DNA of 25,115 nucleotides, from NCBI GenBank assembly GCA_001003855.1, contig LCPX01000005.1:12317-37431 (forward strand), given 5' to 3'. How positions within the stretch are numbered: the first letter of the stretch is position 1; every line of letters begins with the position of its first letter. The notes beneath the pieces were generated by a model. That model was given only the letters and a program-made list of their open reading frames with translations. It made no database searches and was not told the DNA's origin. This document shows, piece after piece, positions 6,694 through 15,220 of this stretch. The DNA is from Candidatus Moranbacteria bacterium GW2011_GWE1_49_15. GTDB taxonomy: Bacteria > Patescibacteriota > Minisyncoccia > Moranbacterales > GWC2-37-73. The position numbers were made by a program, and so were the translations under genes.

Positions 6694-7806
6694 ATGATGA
6701 AAAAGCTTTTCATAGTTTCAGCGTCCCTTTTGGTATTGGCCAGTCTTTTTTTGTTGGCGTATAACATCGCCTTCAAAAAAGAACGGACCGAAAACGGAAG
6801 CGCCCCTGAAAAAAAAGCGGCCAATTTTTCTTCTTCCGAAAAGAAAAAGGGAATCTATGCGGTTTCAGAGGAATCGGCCATGGGAATTTTTCTAGACAGT
6901 GGAAACGAGAAGATAAAATACTATTCCGCGGAAAACGGAAATGTCTTCGAGGTTGACCTTGATGGTAAAAATAAGAGAATAATTTCGGAGGATGCCATTG
7001 TGGGATTGGAGGATATAAAATGGTCACCCACGGGAGACAGGGTCATTTCGAAAATAGGAGAAAAGTATTTTTATTATGATTATAAGTCCAAGAAAGGAAC
7101 GGGGTTGAAAAGCGGGCTGGATACCATAGCTTGGGACAATACCGGAACTAAGATTTTTTATAAGTTTTTTGAAGCGGCTAGCGGCGAGAGGAGCATCAAT
7201 ATCTCCAATCCGGACGGATCGGATTGGAGAAAGTTGGCTTCGACCGGACATAGGGACGTGGAAATAGCCCCTGTCCCGCAGACGTCGGAAGTGTCTTTTT
7301 GGAATAGCGGCAGGCAGGGTGAAGAAACTTCCTTGGAGGCGGTATCCGTAAACGGGGGGGAAGTAAGAAAATTGATGTCCGCCAAGAAGGGCGCCGATTA
7401 CAAATGGTCCCCGAACGGTTCGAGAGCGATTGTGGGATTCGTCAAAGATGGGAGCACAAGCGGGATAACCACGGGGATAATCAATACCCGGGGCGAATAT
7501 GTGGAATTGGGGATTCCCACCTTGGCGTCCAAGATGGTATGGTCACTGGACAACAAGCACGTTTATTACGCCTTGCCCTCCATACCGCAAAACTCAACCA
7601 TGCCGGATGATTACAAGAGTGAAAAAATAACGACAGCGGATACTTTTTGGAAAGTAAACGTGGAAACAGGGGAATCGAAGAGGCTGGTGGAGCTGAATGA
7701 AATAACCGGAGAGTATGATGCGACTAACTTGTTCCTATCGCCTTCCGAGATAGCGCTGTTTTTCCTCAACAGGCTGGACGGGAAGATCTACCGGTTGGAT
7801 TTTTGA
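6694..7806 (+). CDS. Membrane-anchored beta-propeller (TolB/WD40-like PD40 repeats) protein
   Basis: The product has 370 residues. An N-terminal signal anchor (about 4-25) is followed by a charged, low-complexity linker (about 27-55), then a domain built of repeats with the PD40 pattern W-S-P-x-G-x-x-h: IKWSPTGDRVI near 109, IAWDNTGTKIF near 145, YKWSPNGSRAI near 231, MVWSLDNKHVYY near 272 and LFLSPSEIALFF near 347. Such propellers usually act as protein-binding platforms outside the membrane. The gene starts 11 nt after the pilin-peptidase gene, so the three proteins likely work together. No catalytic motif is visible. Its 3' end overlaps the 3' end of the convergent ligase gene by 19 bp. 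No Shine-Dalgarno precedes either of the two adjacent ATG codons. Confidence 0.78.
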   Translation: MMKKLFIVSASLLVLASLFLLAYNIAFKKERTENGSAPEKKAANFSSSEKKKGIYAVSEESAMGIFLDSGNEKIKYYSAENGNVFEVDLDGKNKRIISEDAIVGLEDIKWSPTGDRVISKIGEKYFYYDYKSKKGTGLKSGLDTIAWDNTGTKIFYKFFEAASGERSINISNPDGSDWRKLASTGHRDVEIAPVPQTSEVSFWNSGRQGEETSLEAVSVNGGEVRKLMSAKKGADYKWSPNGSRAIVGFVKDGSTSGITTGIINTRGEYVELGIPTLASKMVWSLDNKHVYYALPSIPQNSTMPDDYKSEKITTADTFWKVNVETGESKRLVELNEITGEYDATNLFLSPSEIALFFLNRLDGKIYRLDF

Positions 7807-8987
7807 GCGGCATCCTTTCTTGTCGAAGTTATGCCCAAAAAGAAGACAGTCCAAAACATATAGGACAAATCGTTTCTCCAGTACGGCGTATCCGCTATGC
7901 CGTGGATCAAAGTGTAAAAAAATATCCCGAGAAACACCGCCGATAAAGCGGTATTTTTTTGTTTTAAAAACAAGCTTACGGATTTATGACATAGGATTAG
8001 GAAACCGCATAAGCCGAGCAGTCCGGCCTGGAGCCAGAAAGCGAGGTATATGTTGTGGGGATGGGGAACGGCCCATTCCAAATAAGGAGGAAAATGACGT
8101 TGATATTCCAAGTATTTCCCTTGAAAATTGGCCGGACCTATGCCGAGCAGAGGATTATCGTGCGCTATCCGAAGGGCTGATTTCCAAATCATGATCCTGG
8201 ACGAAAAAGAAGAGCGCTCCTCGAACATGTGCGACAGCTTGGGGTTGCTTTGTTGGAAAAGGAAGAAGATTGAGATGATCGCCGTCGCGAGGAGCAGGTA
8301 TTTTTTAACGGACGACGTTTTTAGGGCGAGAAGGAGGATGGAGGAAAGCGCGACGGCCAGCCAGGCGGCGTATGAATAAGAAAAATAAAGAGAGATGATG
8401 ATCGCGAGCAAGGATGAAAAAAGGAAAAGTTTCATTCGAGAACCGGCCGCGGTTTTAAAAAGAAAGGGGAATATGAAGACACCCAAGGACAAATACATGG
8501 ATAATTGGTTCGGGGAGGAATAAAAAGCAGCCAATCTGCCATCATAGGTCAGCTTGCCAGCTAATTTATAGGAAACGGCTATCCAAGAAACGATCGCCAT
8601 GGACAGGAAGAGGAACAAAAGAGCCTTCCTTGTTTTTTCAGGATTTTCAAAAACGGAAGGTATCGAGATGGAGAAGAGGAACGGTATGAAAAACCATCCC
8701 TTGATTATGCCCAGTCCGTCCAGGGTGGGATCATTCGTCAGATAGGAAAAGGCCAATCCCGTGAACAAGAGAAGCAGGGGGAGATAGAAGCCCAGAATGT
8801 TTTTTTTCCATTCACCCAGGACAAGGCGCCCGCGCCCAACTATGAAAAGCAAGATGGATAGCAAGGCCGCCGCTTCCGGAACGTTCGTCGGAAGGTAAAG
8901 GATTTCAAAACGCACCCCATAAAAAGGGATGAGGAGCAGCGTAAGAAGGAAAAATCCCTCAGTCAATTTGTTTATCGATAGTTTCAT
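7788..8987 (-). CDS. O-antigen ligase/polymerase family membrane protein (Wzy_C), copy 2
   Basis: This polytopic protein has 399 residues from the chosen ATG, with roughly ten to twelve hydrophobic segments. The diagnostic feature is the large extracytoplasmic loop near the C-terminus, entered by HDNPLLGIGPANF and continuing to VPHPHNIYLAFWLQAGLLG. This matches the Wzy_C/WaaL superfamily, which transfers or polymerises lipid-linked glycans at the outer face of the membrane; the paired His and Asn there are typical. A longer frame reaches 9050, but its first 21 residues (Cys- and Tyr-rich) lie inside the upstream gene, so the start at MKLSINKLTEG is preferred. It then overlaps the upstream ligase gene by 29 nt. 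Its stop codon lies within the convergent propeller gene. Ligase versus polymerase cannot be decided. Confidence 0.85.
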   Translation of the reverse strand: MKLSINKLTEGFFLLTLLLIPFYGVRFEILYLPTNVPEAAALLSILLFIVGRGRLVLGEWKKNILGFYLPLLLLFTGLAFSYLTNDPTLDGLGIIKGWFFIPFLFSISIPSVFENPEKTRKALLFLFLSMAIVSWIAVSYKLAGKLTYDGRLAAFYSSPNQLSMYLSLGVFIFPFLFKTAAGSRMKLFLFSSLLAIIISLYFSYSYAAWLAVALSSILLLALKTSSVKKYLLLATAIISIFFLFQQSNPKLSHMFEERSSFSSRIMIWKSALRIAHDNPLLGIGPANFQGKYLEYQRHFPPYLEWAVPHPHNIYLAFWLQAGLLGLCGFLILCHKSVSLFLKQKNTALSAVFLGIFFYTLIHGIADTPYWRNDLSYMFWTVFFLGITSTRKDAAQKSNR

Positions 8988-10227
8988 GGGAAAAAGATAG
9001 GAGTATGAAAAACAAGGCGAGCACATGCACGGAGTAAAGCGGCGTTTCAACCAAGGAATGCGTCGAAAATATCGCTATGGAGGAGAGGTATCCCAAATGC
9101 AAGGAATTTGTCTTGGAGTTTTTCCAAAATTGATAGCTCACTGATGCCAAAGTCAGCAATAACCCGATCAGCGCGGGCGTTCCCATTTCGGATGCGACGT
9201 CAAGATAGAGATTGTGGGCATAAATAGGGTCCCTGTAGGAAGCGGTAGGTTCGAATACCAATGGCAGGTTTCCTATGCCTATGCCGAGGGGATTTTCAAT
9301 TACGGTGTCCAGGGATTTTTTCCAGAGAGCTATGCGCCCTTGGTTGGATCCGTCATTCAAATCGAAGGAGGCCAGGAAACGATCTTTTATGGGCGGAACA
9401 AGGTAAAGCAATAATAACAACGATAATGTTCCCAAGGCAAGCCGGGAGAATCTTCTTTGGTCGGCTGGTTTGTTTCTCAGGTAGATAATCGCCGCTACGG
9501 CCGCTCCCGCAAGCAGTCCGAGGTAGCCACCGCGAGAAAAGGTCAGAAGGTCAGCCAGGAGCAAGGAGAGGGCTGATAGGAGATATAAGGATCGACTCCT
9601 GGTGGATCCCATATAGAGAAAAACCGCCAGGGGCAAGGTCATTCCCATGTAAAAGGAGAACATGTGCGGATCTGGGAATACGGAGATGGCCCGGAAGACG
9701 GTGTTGCCCGAAATGTTTACCAGCCAACTTGGATGTTCCAAAACGGCTTGGGAGAAAGCGTTTCCTAAAAATAATGGGGCGATGTTTCTCCCCCAGAAGG
9801 CATAGGTCCTGTCCAGTCCGAATATGAACTGGGCGATGAATTGGCCAATACCAATGATCGAGACTACAAAAGAACCCAAGACGAGGCCTTTTGCGATAAA
9901 TAAGGTACCTTTTTGGCGTACGAAGGATGAAAAGACGAGATAAATGGGAAAAAGGGAATATATGAACAGGATCTTTCTTATCCCCCAAAAAGGCATCTGA
10001 GCTAAAAAAAGCGAAAATAAAGCAAAAAATAGCGTGGAATAAAGAAAAAGAGAGGATAGGTCCAGGGGAATGAAGACCTTTTTGATAAGCAATGAGTGGG
10101 TTAGCCAGATAAGAAATAGTAATAGGGAAAAAAGCCTCAGTGAAGCCAAATCTATATCCGATGCAGGACTTAGAGCGATCTGCAGGGGAATGTATAGTGA
10201 AAATAAAAAGAGGGCTTTTTGGAACAT
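8959..10227 (-). CDS. O-antigen ligase/polymerase family membrane protein (Wzy_C), copy 1
   Basis: This 422-residue polytopic membrane protein has the same architecture as the next gene downstream. The signature region contains ENPLGIGIGNLPLVFEP, then DPIYAHNLYLDVASEMG, with the H-N-x-Y-L motif of the Wzy_C superfamily; LTFSRGGYLGLLAG in the middle is also family-typical. It acts on undecaprenyl-linked glycans at the outer membrane-water interface. It lies 15 nt downstream of a GT2 gene and overlaps copy 2. Two adjacent, clearly diverged members suggest a division of labour, for example one polymerising repeat units and one ligating them to an acceptor, but sequence alone does not assign the roles. 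No Shine-Dalgarno is visible. Confidence 0.87.
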   Translation of the reverse strand: MFQKALFLFSLYIPLQIALSPASDIDLASLRLFSLLLFLIWLTHSLLIKKVFIPLDLSSLFLYSTLFFALFSLFLAQMPFWGIRKILFIYSLFPIYLVFSSFVRQKGTLFIAKGLVLGSFVVSIIGIGQFIAQFIFGLDRTYAFWGRNIAPLFLGNAFSQAVLEHPSWLVNISGNTVFRAISVFPDPHMFSFYMGMTLPLAVFLYMGSTRSRSLYLLSALSLLLADLLTFSRGGYLGLLAGAAVAAIIYLRNKPADQRRFSRLALGTLSLLLLLYLVPPIKDRFLASFDLNDGSNQGRIALWKKSLDTVIENPLGIGIGNLPLVFEPTASYRDPIYAHNLYLDVASEMGTPALIGLLLTLASVSYQFWKNSKTNSLHLGYLSSIAIFSTHSLVETPLYSVHVLALFFILLSFSHETIDKQID

Positions 10228-10242
10228 AATTAAAAACGTTTT

Positions 10243-11007
10243 TTAGGAGAACAGTCTGAGGAATTTCAATATGTAGAGCGATACGGCTCCTCGGTGTTTT
10301 CGGAAATATAGGTCCTGGGATTCATAATATAATTTCTTCTGTTCCTTGTTGCCACGGAAGCTGCCACCTCCCTTGTGGAAAACCTCGAAAAAAGGGTAGT
10401 GCAATATTTTGAACCCGGCTTGGGAGACTCTTTTACAAAGGTCCATGTCTTCGAAATACATAAAAAATGCCTCATTGAAGCCATTTAAAGATGAAAATAA
10501 GTCCTTTCTGATGAAAAAGGCGGCCCCGCTGACCCAGTCCGATTGCTTTGGAGTGCCGCTTTTCCAGATTCTGGAACTCCTGGCAAATCCAAGATTGTTC
10601 AGGATGATATCGAAAAGGCCGGTTTCTTTGCCCGCGCTCCATTCCTGCACTTTTCCGTCTTCGGTGAGAAGGCGCGCACCTAACACGCCCAACTTCGGGT
10701 CGGAATCGAATTTTTCAATGACCGAGCGGATGTTTTTCGAAAGGATTTCCGCATCAGGATTTAAAAAACAAAGAAGATCGCCCTTCGTTTGTCGTACGCC
10801 TAAATTGCAAGCAGTTCCGAAGCCGACATTTCGGTTAACCTCGATGATCTTGAGGCCCGGTTTTTCTTTCAAGGAGGTTATTTCTTGGGGATCATTGTTC
10901 ACCAACACGACTTCGTATTTAATCCCATCAGCTTTTACGCCTATACTGGTAAGGCATTTCCCGAGCCTGTTTTCGCTCCTATAATTTACTACGAGAAAGG
11001 ATATCAT
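10243..11007 (-). CDS. Family 2 glycosyltransferase (rhamnosyltransferase-like)
   Basis: The product has 254 residues from the ATG at 11007. The GT-A fold marks run from the start: SFLVVNYRSENRL, EVVLVNNDP, the NVGFGTACNLGV element, and FLNPDAEIL, where Asp of the degenerate DxD binds the nucleotide-sugar metal. Next come DWVSGAAFFIRKDLF and YFEDMDLCKRVSQAGF, the acceptor-side ED-x-D motif typical of WbbL-like rhamnosyltransferases. It should add a sugar to a lipid-linked glycan on the cytoplasmic face. A longer open frame to 11196 exists, but its 63 extra codons run through the upstream gene and precede a canonical GT2 start. The chosen ATG overlaps the upstream stop as ATGA, typical of coupled translation. 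Sugar specificity is unknown. Confidence 0.9.
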   Translation of the reverse strand: MISFLVVNYRSENRLGKCLTSIGVKADGIKYEVVLVNNDPQEITSLKEKPGLKIIEVNRNVGFGTACNLGVRQTKGDLLCFLNPDAEILSKNIRSVIEKFDSDPKLGVLGARLLTEDGKVQEWSAGKETGLFDIILNNLGFARSSRIWKSGTPKQSDWVSGAAFFIRKDLFSSLNGFNEAFFMYFEDMDLCKRVSQAGFKILHYPFFEVFHKGGGSFRGNKEQKKLYYESQDLYFRKHRGAVSLYILKFLRLFS

Positions 11008-11882
11008 AGGTTCTGCCTTAAGAAGATTTTGTAATCGTGAAAAGCTTTTCGGATCATGACGTCCTTGTCTGAAGTGGAAGTCAGCATATTCAAGCGGTTT
11101 TTGGTTTTCCTCAGAAACAGGTAAAAGACCGACCATATCCTGTTGAAACCGCGTGAATTTTTCTTGAAAAATATCAAACCGGAAAGCACCAGCCAATAAA
11201 GTTTTTTCTTGTTGACCATTTCACTTTTTTCGGCATGATGGGCGAGAGCCTCGGGGATCATCCTGAGTTTGAATCCGGCCCTGGTGGCGCGGCAGGAAAG
11301 ATCCGCATCTTCATAGTAGAGAAAAAAATTCTCGTCGAAAAGGCCTATCTCCCCGAACACGTCTTTCCTGATCAGGGCCGCGCATCCCGAAACATACTCG
11401 GTTTCATAGGGATTTTGCTCCTGGGAGCCCGGAACGTGCACAGTTTTCATTTCTCTCCATGATATTTTCCCCCCCGCAAACCAAACGCCGTTTCCGTCAG
11501 CGGACAATATGATCGGCGAGGCCATTCCAAGGTCGGGATTTTCTTCAGCCTCCTTGACCAAATTGCTTATAGTGTCGATCTGCACGGTGGCGTCGTTGTT
11601 AAGCAAAAACACGTAATCAGCCATTTTTTCCAGGGCGAACCTTATGGCCACGTTGTTACCGCAAGCGAAGCCGACATTCTCGGAGTTTTTTATGAAGTGG
11701 ATCTTGGGGAATTTCTCCCTTGCGTTTTCCAAAGAACCGTCTTTGGAGGCATTGTCCACCACGACGATCTCAAGATTGGCATAATCGGATTGGTAGAGGC
11801 TGTCTAAGCAAGGTACAAGGCAGTCTTGTCCGTTATAGTTCAGGACGATGGCAAAAACCTTCGGATCGATGTTCTTATCCAT
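11004..11882 (-). CDS. Family 2 glycosyltransferase
   Basis: This 292-residue cytoplasmic or membrane-associated GT2 enzyme transfers a sugar from a nucleotide donor to a growing lipid-linked glycan. Its marks are FAIVLNYNGQDCL at the start, EIVVVDNASKDGS, ENVGFACGNNVAIR, the metal-binding LLNNDATV, then YVSGCAALIRKDVFG and YYEDADLSCRATRAGF. The C-terminal 70 residues are basic and partly hydrophobic, likely holding the enzyme at the membrane. It resembles the downstream GT2 and may be an old duplication. It lies between the flippase gene (55-nt gap) and the second transferase (4-nt ATGA overlap), so it belongs to the same transcript. The start ATG at 11882 has no Shine-Dalgarno. Confidence 0.9.
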   Translation of the reverse strand: MDKNIDPKVFAIVLNYNGQDCLVPCLDSLYQSDYANLEIVVVDNASKDGSLENAREKFPKIHFIKNSENVGFACGNNVAIRFALEKMADYVFLLNNDATVQIDTISNLVKEAEENPDLGMASPIILSADGNGVWFAGGKISWREMKTVHVPGSQEQNPYETEYVSGCAALIRKDVFGEIGLFDENFFLYYEDADLSCRATRAGFKLRMIPEALAHHAEKSEMVNKKKLYWLVLSGLIFFKKNSRGFNRIWSVFYLFLRKTKNRLNMLTSTSDKDVMIRKAFHDYKIFLRQNL

Positions 11883-11937
11883 GGGATTATTTTAAAATCA
11901 AGATTGAATTTTTCGCGGAGCGGCCCCGGCTATGTCA

Positions 11938-13365
11938 TTATACAGCCTTTTGTTTGACGGAAACAATGCTGGCAAGCTCTCCGATCGAAACCGTTTTCGT
12001 CGCGAACAGAGCGGCTCCATAAACAAGGGCGGCTCCGAGGGCCAAAACAAACATATTTAAACCAGAAAATGAGAGCAGGAATATGGCCATGACGGCTCCG
12101 GAGCCCAATATGCCCCAAACATTCTTTACCCTCGGCTTGAATCCGAGATATTTCTTAGTCAGATTGAAGGTCAGGACTACCACCAGGAACTCAGTGAAAA
12201 CGGAAACTACGGCGGCTCCGGTATAGGAGAAGATAGGTATAAGCAGAAGATTAGCGACAATGTTGAATGCCGCGGATGCGGACAGGACCAGCATCAACTT
12301 CTTCTGCATGTTTCCTGCGATAAGTATGTTGTTGAAAAAATGTCCGAAAAATATGAAAGCCAGAGCGAATATCAGTATTCTCAACGTTCCGGCCGCCTCC
12401 GAAAATCCTTGCCCGGCTATCAACCCTATTATTTGGTCGGAAAGGAATAACGTCCCAATGACAAGCGGGATGGCTAAAATAAGGAACACCTTTATGGTTT
12501 CATTCGAAATGTATTCAAATCTTGCCTTGTCAGAAAAGATATTCCTGGACATTAGCGGCAGGACAAGACCTATGATCATGGCCGGAAAAAAGGTGAAGTT
12601 TTCGATGACCTTGTAAGCGGCATTGTATATTCCCACCTGGGAGCTGTCTTGCAATATGGAAAGCAGGATCGTATCCAATTTGAAATATAAAAAGGTGACT
12701 ATGACGGATATTCCCATGGGAAAAGACTCCTTGAGAAACATTTTCCAATAGGAGAAGTCGAAGCGGAGCCTAATTCTGATGTATCTTCTGGCCAAAAGGA
12801 AAATCAGGGAAAAATTGAAAGCCATGGCGACCAGCATGGAAATTATTATGGCATTGAAGCCCCAGTCCTTTTTAACGGCAATCACTATGGCGCCTACCTG
12901 GATGGCCTTGCCCAGAAGCTCCACCAAGCTGACCTTGTCCATGGCCAGGTTTTTTTGGAAAACCCCGTTCAGCACGCCGTAGGTGGAGGCGAATACGAAC
13001 GCTCCCGCGCTCAAAACTATCCCCAGTTTCACCTCGTTTGAATACGGCAAGAAATAAGCAAGCAGAGGGGAGAGCACGAAAATGGAGACGGCCGTGGTCA
13101 TCCTTAGTGCCAGAACGTTGCCGATGATTTTTTCCTCGTCGGCTCCTTCCCGGGAGATGTTCCTGGTGGCGATAGCATACAGTCCAAGGTCGGCGATAGC
13201 CCCGAAGAATGAAAAAAAGGCAATCACCACGGAATAATTGCCGAAACCCTCTTTTCCCAGATATCTGGTCACGAATCCTATGCCGATAAGGGCAAGGACG
13301 GTCGAAACAACCTTGGCGGCCGCGTTGAAGATCACGTTATAAGCAATTTTGCGCGCAATGGCCAT
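11938..13365 (-). CDS. Polysaccharide flippase (Wzx-like, MOP superfamily)
   Basis: This 475-residue membrane protein has about 12 to 14 hydrophobic segments. The N-terminal signature is that of Wzx-type exporters: a short basic start, a first helix, then GFVTRYLGKEGFGNYSVVIA, followed by GLYAIATRNISREG. Such proteins move undecaprenyl-pyrophosphate-linked oligosaccharides from the cytoplasmic to the outer leaflet. It is the first gene of the minus-strand glycan cluster, which supplies two transferases and two ligase/polymerase proteins after it. A 59-nt gap separates it from jag, so it may read on from the rpmH operon or have its own promoter; I could not identify one with confidence. Confidence 0.9.
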   Translation of the reverse strand: MAIARKIAYNVIFNAAAKVVSTVLALIGIGFVTRYLGKEGFGNYSVVIAFFSFFGAIADLGLYAIATRNISREGADEEKIIGNVLALRMTTAVSIFVLSPLLAYFLPYSNEVKLGIVLSAGAFVFASTYGVLNGVFQKNLAMDKVSLVELLGKAIQVGAIVIAVKKDWGFNAIIISMLVAMAFNFSLIFLLARRYIRIRLRFDFSYWKMFLKESFPMGISVIVTFLYFKLDTILLSILQDSSQVGIYNAAYKVIENFTFFPAMIIGLVLPLMSRNIFSDKARFEYISNETIKVFLILAIPLVIGTLFLSDQIIGLIAGQGFSEAAGTLRILIFALAFIFFGHFFNNILIAGNMQKKLMLVLSASAAFNIVANLLLIPIFSYTGAAVVSVFTEFLVVVLTFNLTKKYLGFKPRVKNVWGILGSGAVMAIFLLSFSGLNMFVLALGAALVYGAALFATKTVSIGELASIVSVKQKAV

Positions 13366-13424
13366 AGGAAATTTTTGAACGAAGCAGCTTACGGAAGAAT
13401 TTTTCGTAGCTACCCGCCCAGCTC

Positions 13425-13898
13425 TTATATGAAGTCGACCGGTTTGACTACGACTTTTCTGCTTTCTCCTTCGCCGATACTTTCAGTCACCACCTTGTCG
13501 TTTTTTGACAGTTCAAGATGCACGATTCTTCTTTCATAGTTGGACATCGGTTTCAGTACGATAGATCTTTTTTCACTCAGTGCTTGCTCAGCCGCTTCTT
13601 TGGCCATGTCTATGACGGACTCGTTTTTTTGTTTCCTGTAGGAATTGACATCGATGATGAACCTCGCTTTTTCGGAGGTCCTTTTTCGGATAAGCAGTCT
13701 CGCGATATGTTGGATCGCTTGAAGGTTGACCCCGTATTGGCCTATGAGAAGACTGGAATCTTCTTTGGTGATTATGTTGCAGACGACGCCTTCCTGTTCG
13801 TCGGCGTCAGCCTCATTGATTTCGACGCTGGAGTCAAAGCCCATTTTACCCAAAAGTTCTTCCAGAAGTTCCTTGATGATCTTGTTTTGTTCTTCCAT
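13425..13898 (-). CDS. jag: KH and R3H domain RNA-binding protein Jag/KhpB
   Basis: This is a 157-residue RNA-binding protein. After a short helical start, the KH domain covers about 37-93, with SLLIGQYGVNLQAIQHIARL providing the G-x-x-G-x-x-L signature. The R3H domain covers about 95-157, with NYERRIVHLEL holding the R-x-x-x-H motif and the family-typical ending ESIGEGESRKVVVKP. The separate N-terminal Jag_N domain of firmicute SpoIIIJ-associated proteins is absent, as in many compact genomes. It follows yidC after 21 nt, the conserved gene pair. In other bacteria Jag/KhpB binds many small RNAs and mRNAs and affects cell elongation; its role here is inferred from homology only. Confidence 0.92.
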   Translation of the reverse strand: MEEQNKIIKELLEELLGKMGFDSSVEINEADADEQEGVVCNIITKEDSSLLIGQYGVNLQAIQHIARLLIRKRTSEKARFIIDVNSYRKQKNESVIDMAKEAAEQALSEKRSIVLKPMSNYERRIVHLELSKNDKVVTESIGEGESRKVVVKPVDFI

Positions 13899-13919
13899 AG
13901 TTTTTATAAAGGTAAATGT

Positions 13920-14660
13920 TTATTTGTTCTTCGGGGTTTCCTTTTGCATATAAACCTGCTGTACCAACATGAAAACGGTCGAAGTCAACCAGTATAGGGA
14001 AAGTCCGGCGGCGAATTTTATTCCGATAAAGAGAGTCAATATGGGACCGAGAAAAAGCATCTGCTTGCTCATGATCTGGGCCATGTCTGGCTGTTGGTCG
14101 TCTTTTTGCGCATCCCCCTCGTTTTTCGCCGGGGCGTTCGCCATCAGCATCTTGGTCTGGAAGAACTGGGCGATTGCGGCAAGGGCGGCTATGACGACGC
14201 TGGGCTTGGTCAGGTCGACTATCGTTATGAAAAATTGATTGATATTGCCGGGATTTTTCACGAAACCGTAAAGTTGGGAAACGTCCACCGTCAGGCCGGC
14301 CGCGGAGATGTTTATCAATATGCGATAAATGGCGATGAGGAAAATCAATTGGATGATAAGCGGCAGGCATCCGGAAAACGGATTGGTCTTATGTTCCTTG
14401 TAAAGCTCCATTAGCTCCTTGGCTTGCTGCTCCTTGTTTCCCTTGTTTTTGCTCTGCACCTTTTTGATTTTAGGTTGCAGTTCCTGGAGCTTTTTTTGCG
14501 ACTCTATCTGTTTTTTATATATGGGAACGAGCAATAATCTCAATAGGACGGTTATCGCGATTATTGCGATTCCGAAATCACTCCCGGGTATGACGTTATA
14601 CAGGAAAACCAGGATGTTATATAGCGGTTGGTATATCAGATTGTGAAAAAGTGCTCCCAT
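13920..14660 (-). CDS. yidC: Membrane protein insertase YidC/Oxa1
   Basis: This 246-residue protein inserts and folds membrane proteins, alone or with Sec. It is the short form without the large periplasmic domain of proteobacterial YidC. The conserved core is visible: a first helix with IAIIAITVLLRLLLVPIYKK, whose Arg (about 41) is the hydrophilic-groove arginine, then a charged cytosolic hairpin (about 50-90, KLQELQPKIKKVQ), NPFSGCLPLIIQLIFLIAIY, and the closing helices with GLSLYWLTSTVFMLVQQ. A Lys/Asp/Gln-rich insert (about 177-193) is cytosolic. It lies 4 nt after rnpA and 21 nt before jag, the usual order. No Shine-Dalgarno is visible; the leader is almost entirely A and T. Confidence 0.95.
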   Translation of the reverse strand: MGALFHNLIYQPLYNILVFLYNVIPGSDFGIAIIAITVLLRLLLVPIYKKQIESQKKLQELQPKIKKVQSKNKGNKEQQAKELMELYKEHKTNPFSGCLPLIIQLIFLIAIYRILINISAAGLTVDVSQLYGFVKNPGNINQFFITIVDLTKPSVVIAALAAIAQFFQTKMLMANAPAKNEGDAQKDDQQPDMAQIMSKQMLFLGPILTLFIGIKFAAGLSLYWLTSTVFMLVQQVYMQKETPKNK

Positions 14661-14664
14661 TTTT

Positions 14665-15015
14665 TTATTTTTTCAATAATTTATTTTTTTCCAGCATTTT
14701 TTCCAGTGCCAGGGAAATACTTTCCTTGTCGGTTTTCTTGCCGGGTAAAGGCTTGCGGATGCCCATCACTATATCGAAGCCTGGCAGAACCCTTTCTATC
14801 AGTTCGGAAGCCGACGCTCTGAGGAGACGGCGGGCTCTGTTGCGGTCCACGGCTTTTTTCGAGTAATTTTTGCCAACGACAAACCCGATTCTGCTAACCT
14901 TCTTGTCGTTTCTTGCAAAGCGGATGTTTATCTGTCCCAAGGAAAAAAATTTACCCTTAAGGTAGGTTTTTTGGAAATCCTCCTTCTTTTTTAAGCGATT
15001 TTCTTTGTGAATCAT
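14665..15015 (-). CDS. rnpA: Ribonuclease P protein component
   Basis: This 116-residue basic protein binds the RNase P RNA and helps mature the 5' end of tRNAs. The opening RLKKKEDFQKTYLKGK is typical, and the RNR signature reads KAVDRNRARRLLR near residue 73, after the strand IGFVVGKNYSKK. Length is normal. It follows rpmH after 26 nt in the conserved rpmH-rnpA-yidC order. The catalytic RNA gene (rnpB) is not seen in this window. Confidence 0.95.
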   Translation of the reverse strand: MIHKENRLKKKEDFQKTYLKGKFFSLGQINIRFARNDKKVSRIGFVVGKNYSKKAVDRNRARRLLRASASELIERVLPGFDIVMGIRKPLPGKKTDKESISLALEKMLEKNKLLKK

Positions 15016-15041
15016 CAGGACGCTTTTAAATAGGGGATCTT

Positions 15042-15176
15042 TTAGACGGAAAGGGATTTTCTGCCCTTCTGCCTTCTTTTTTGGATGACCTTGCTTCCGG
15101 TAGCGGTGCTCATTCTCTTCAGGAAGCCATGCCTGCTCTTTCTTTTGCCTTTCTTTGGTTGGTATGTCCTTTTCAT
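15042..15176 (-). CDS. rpmH: 50S ribosomal protein L34
   Basis: This is a 44-residue, strongly basic protein. Translation gives MKRTYQPKKGKRKSRHGFL at the start and KRRQKGRKSLSV at the end, a full match to the L34 pattern. It forms a small part of the 50S subunit near the exit tunnel. It is the first gene of the minus-strand rpmH-rnpA-yidC-jag operon, divergent from dnaA, a position conserved across many bacteria. The ATG has no Shine-Dalgarno in front (leader ATTATCCAACACAT). A likely promoter lies at 15221-15248. Confidence 0.97.
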   Translation of the reverse strand: MKRTYQPKKGKRKSRHGFLKRMSTATGSKVIQKRRQKGRKSLSV

Positions 15177-15220
15177 ATGTGTTGGATAATCTTTAATTAA
15201 TTACGATTTCAACTAAGTGA

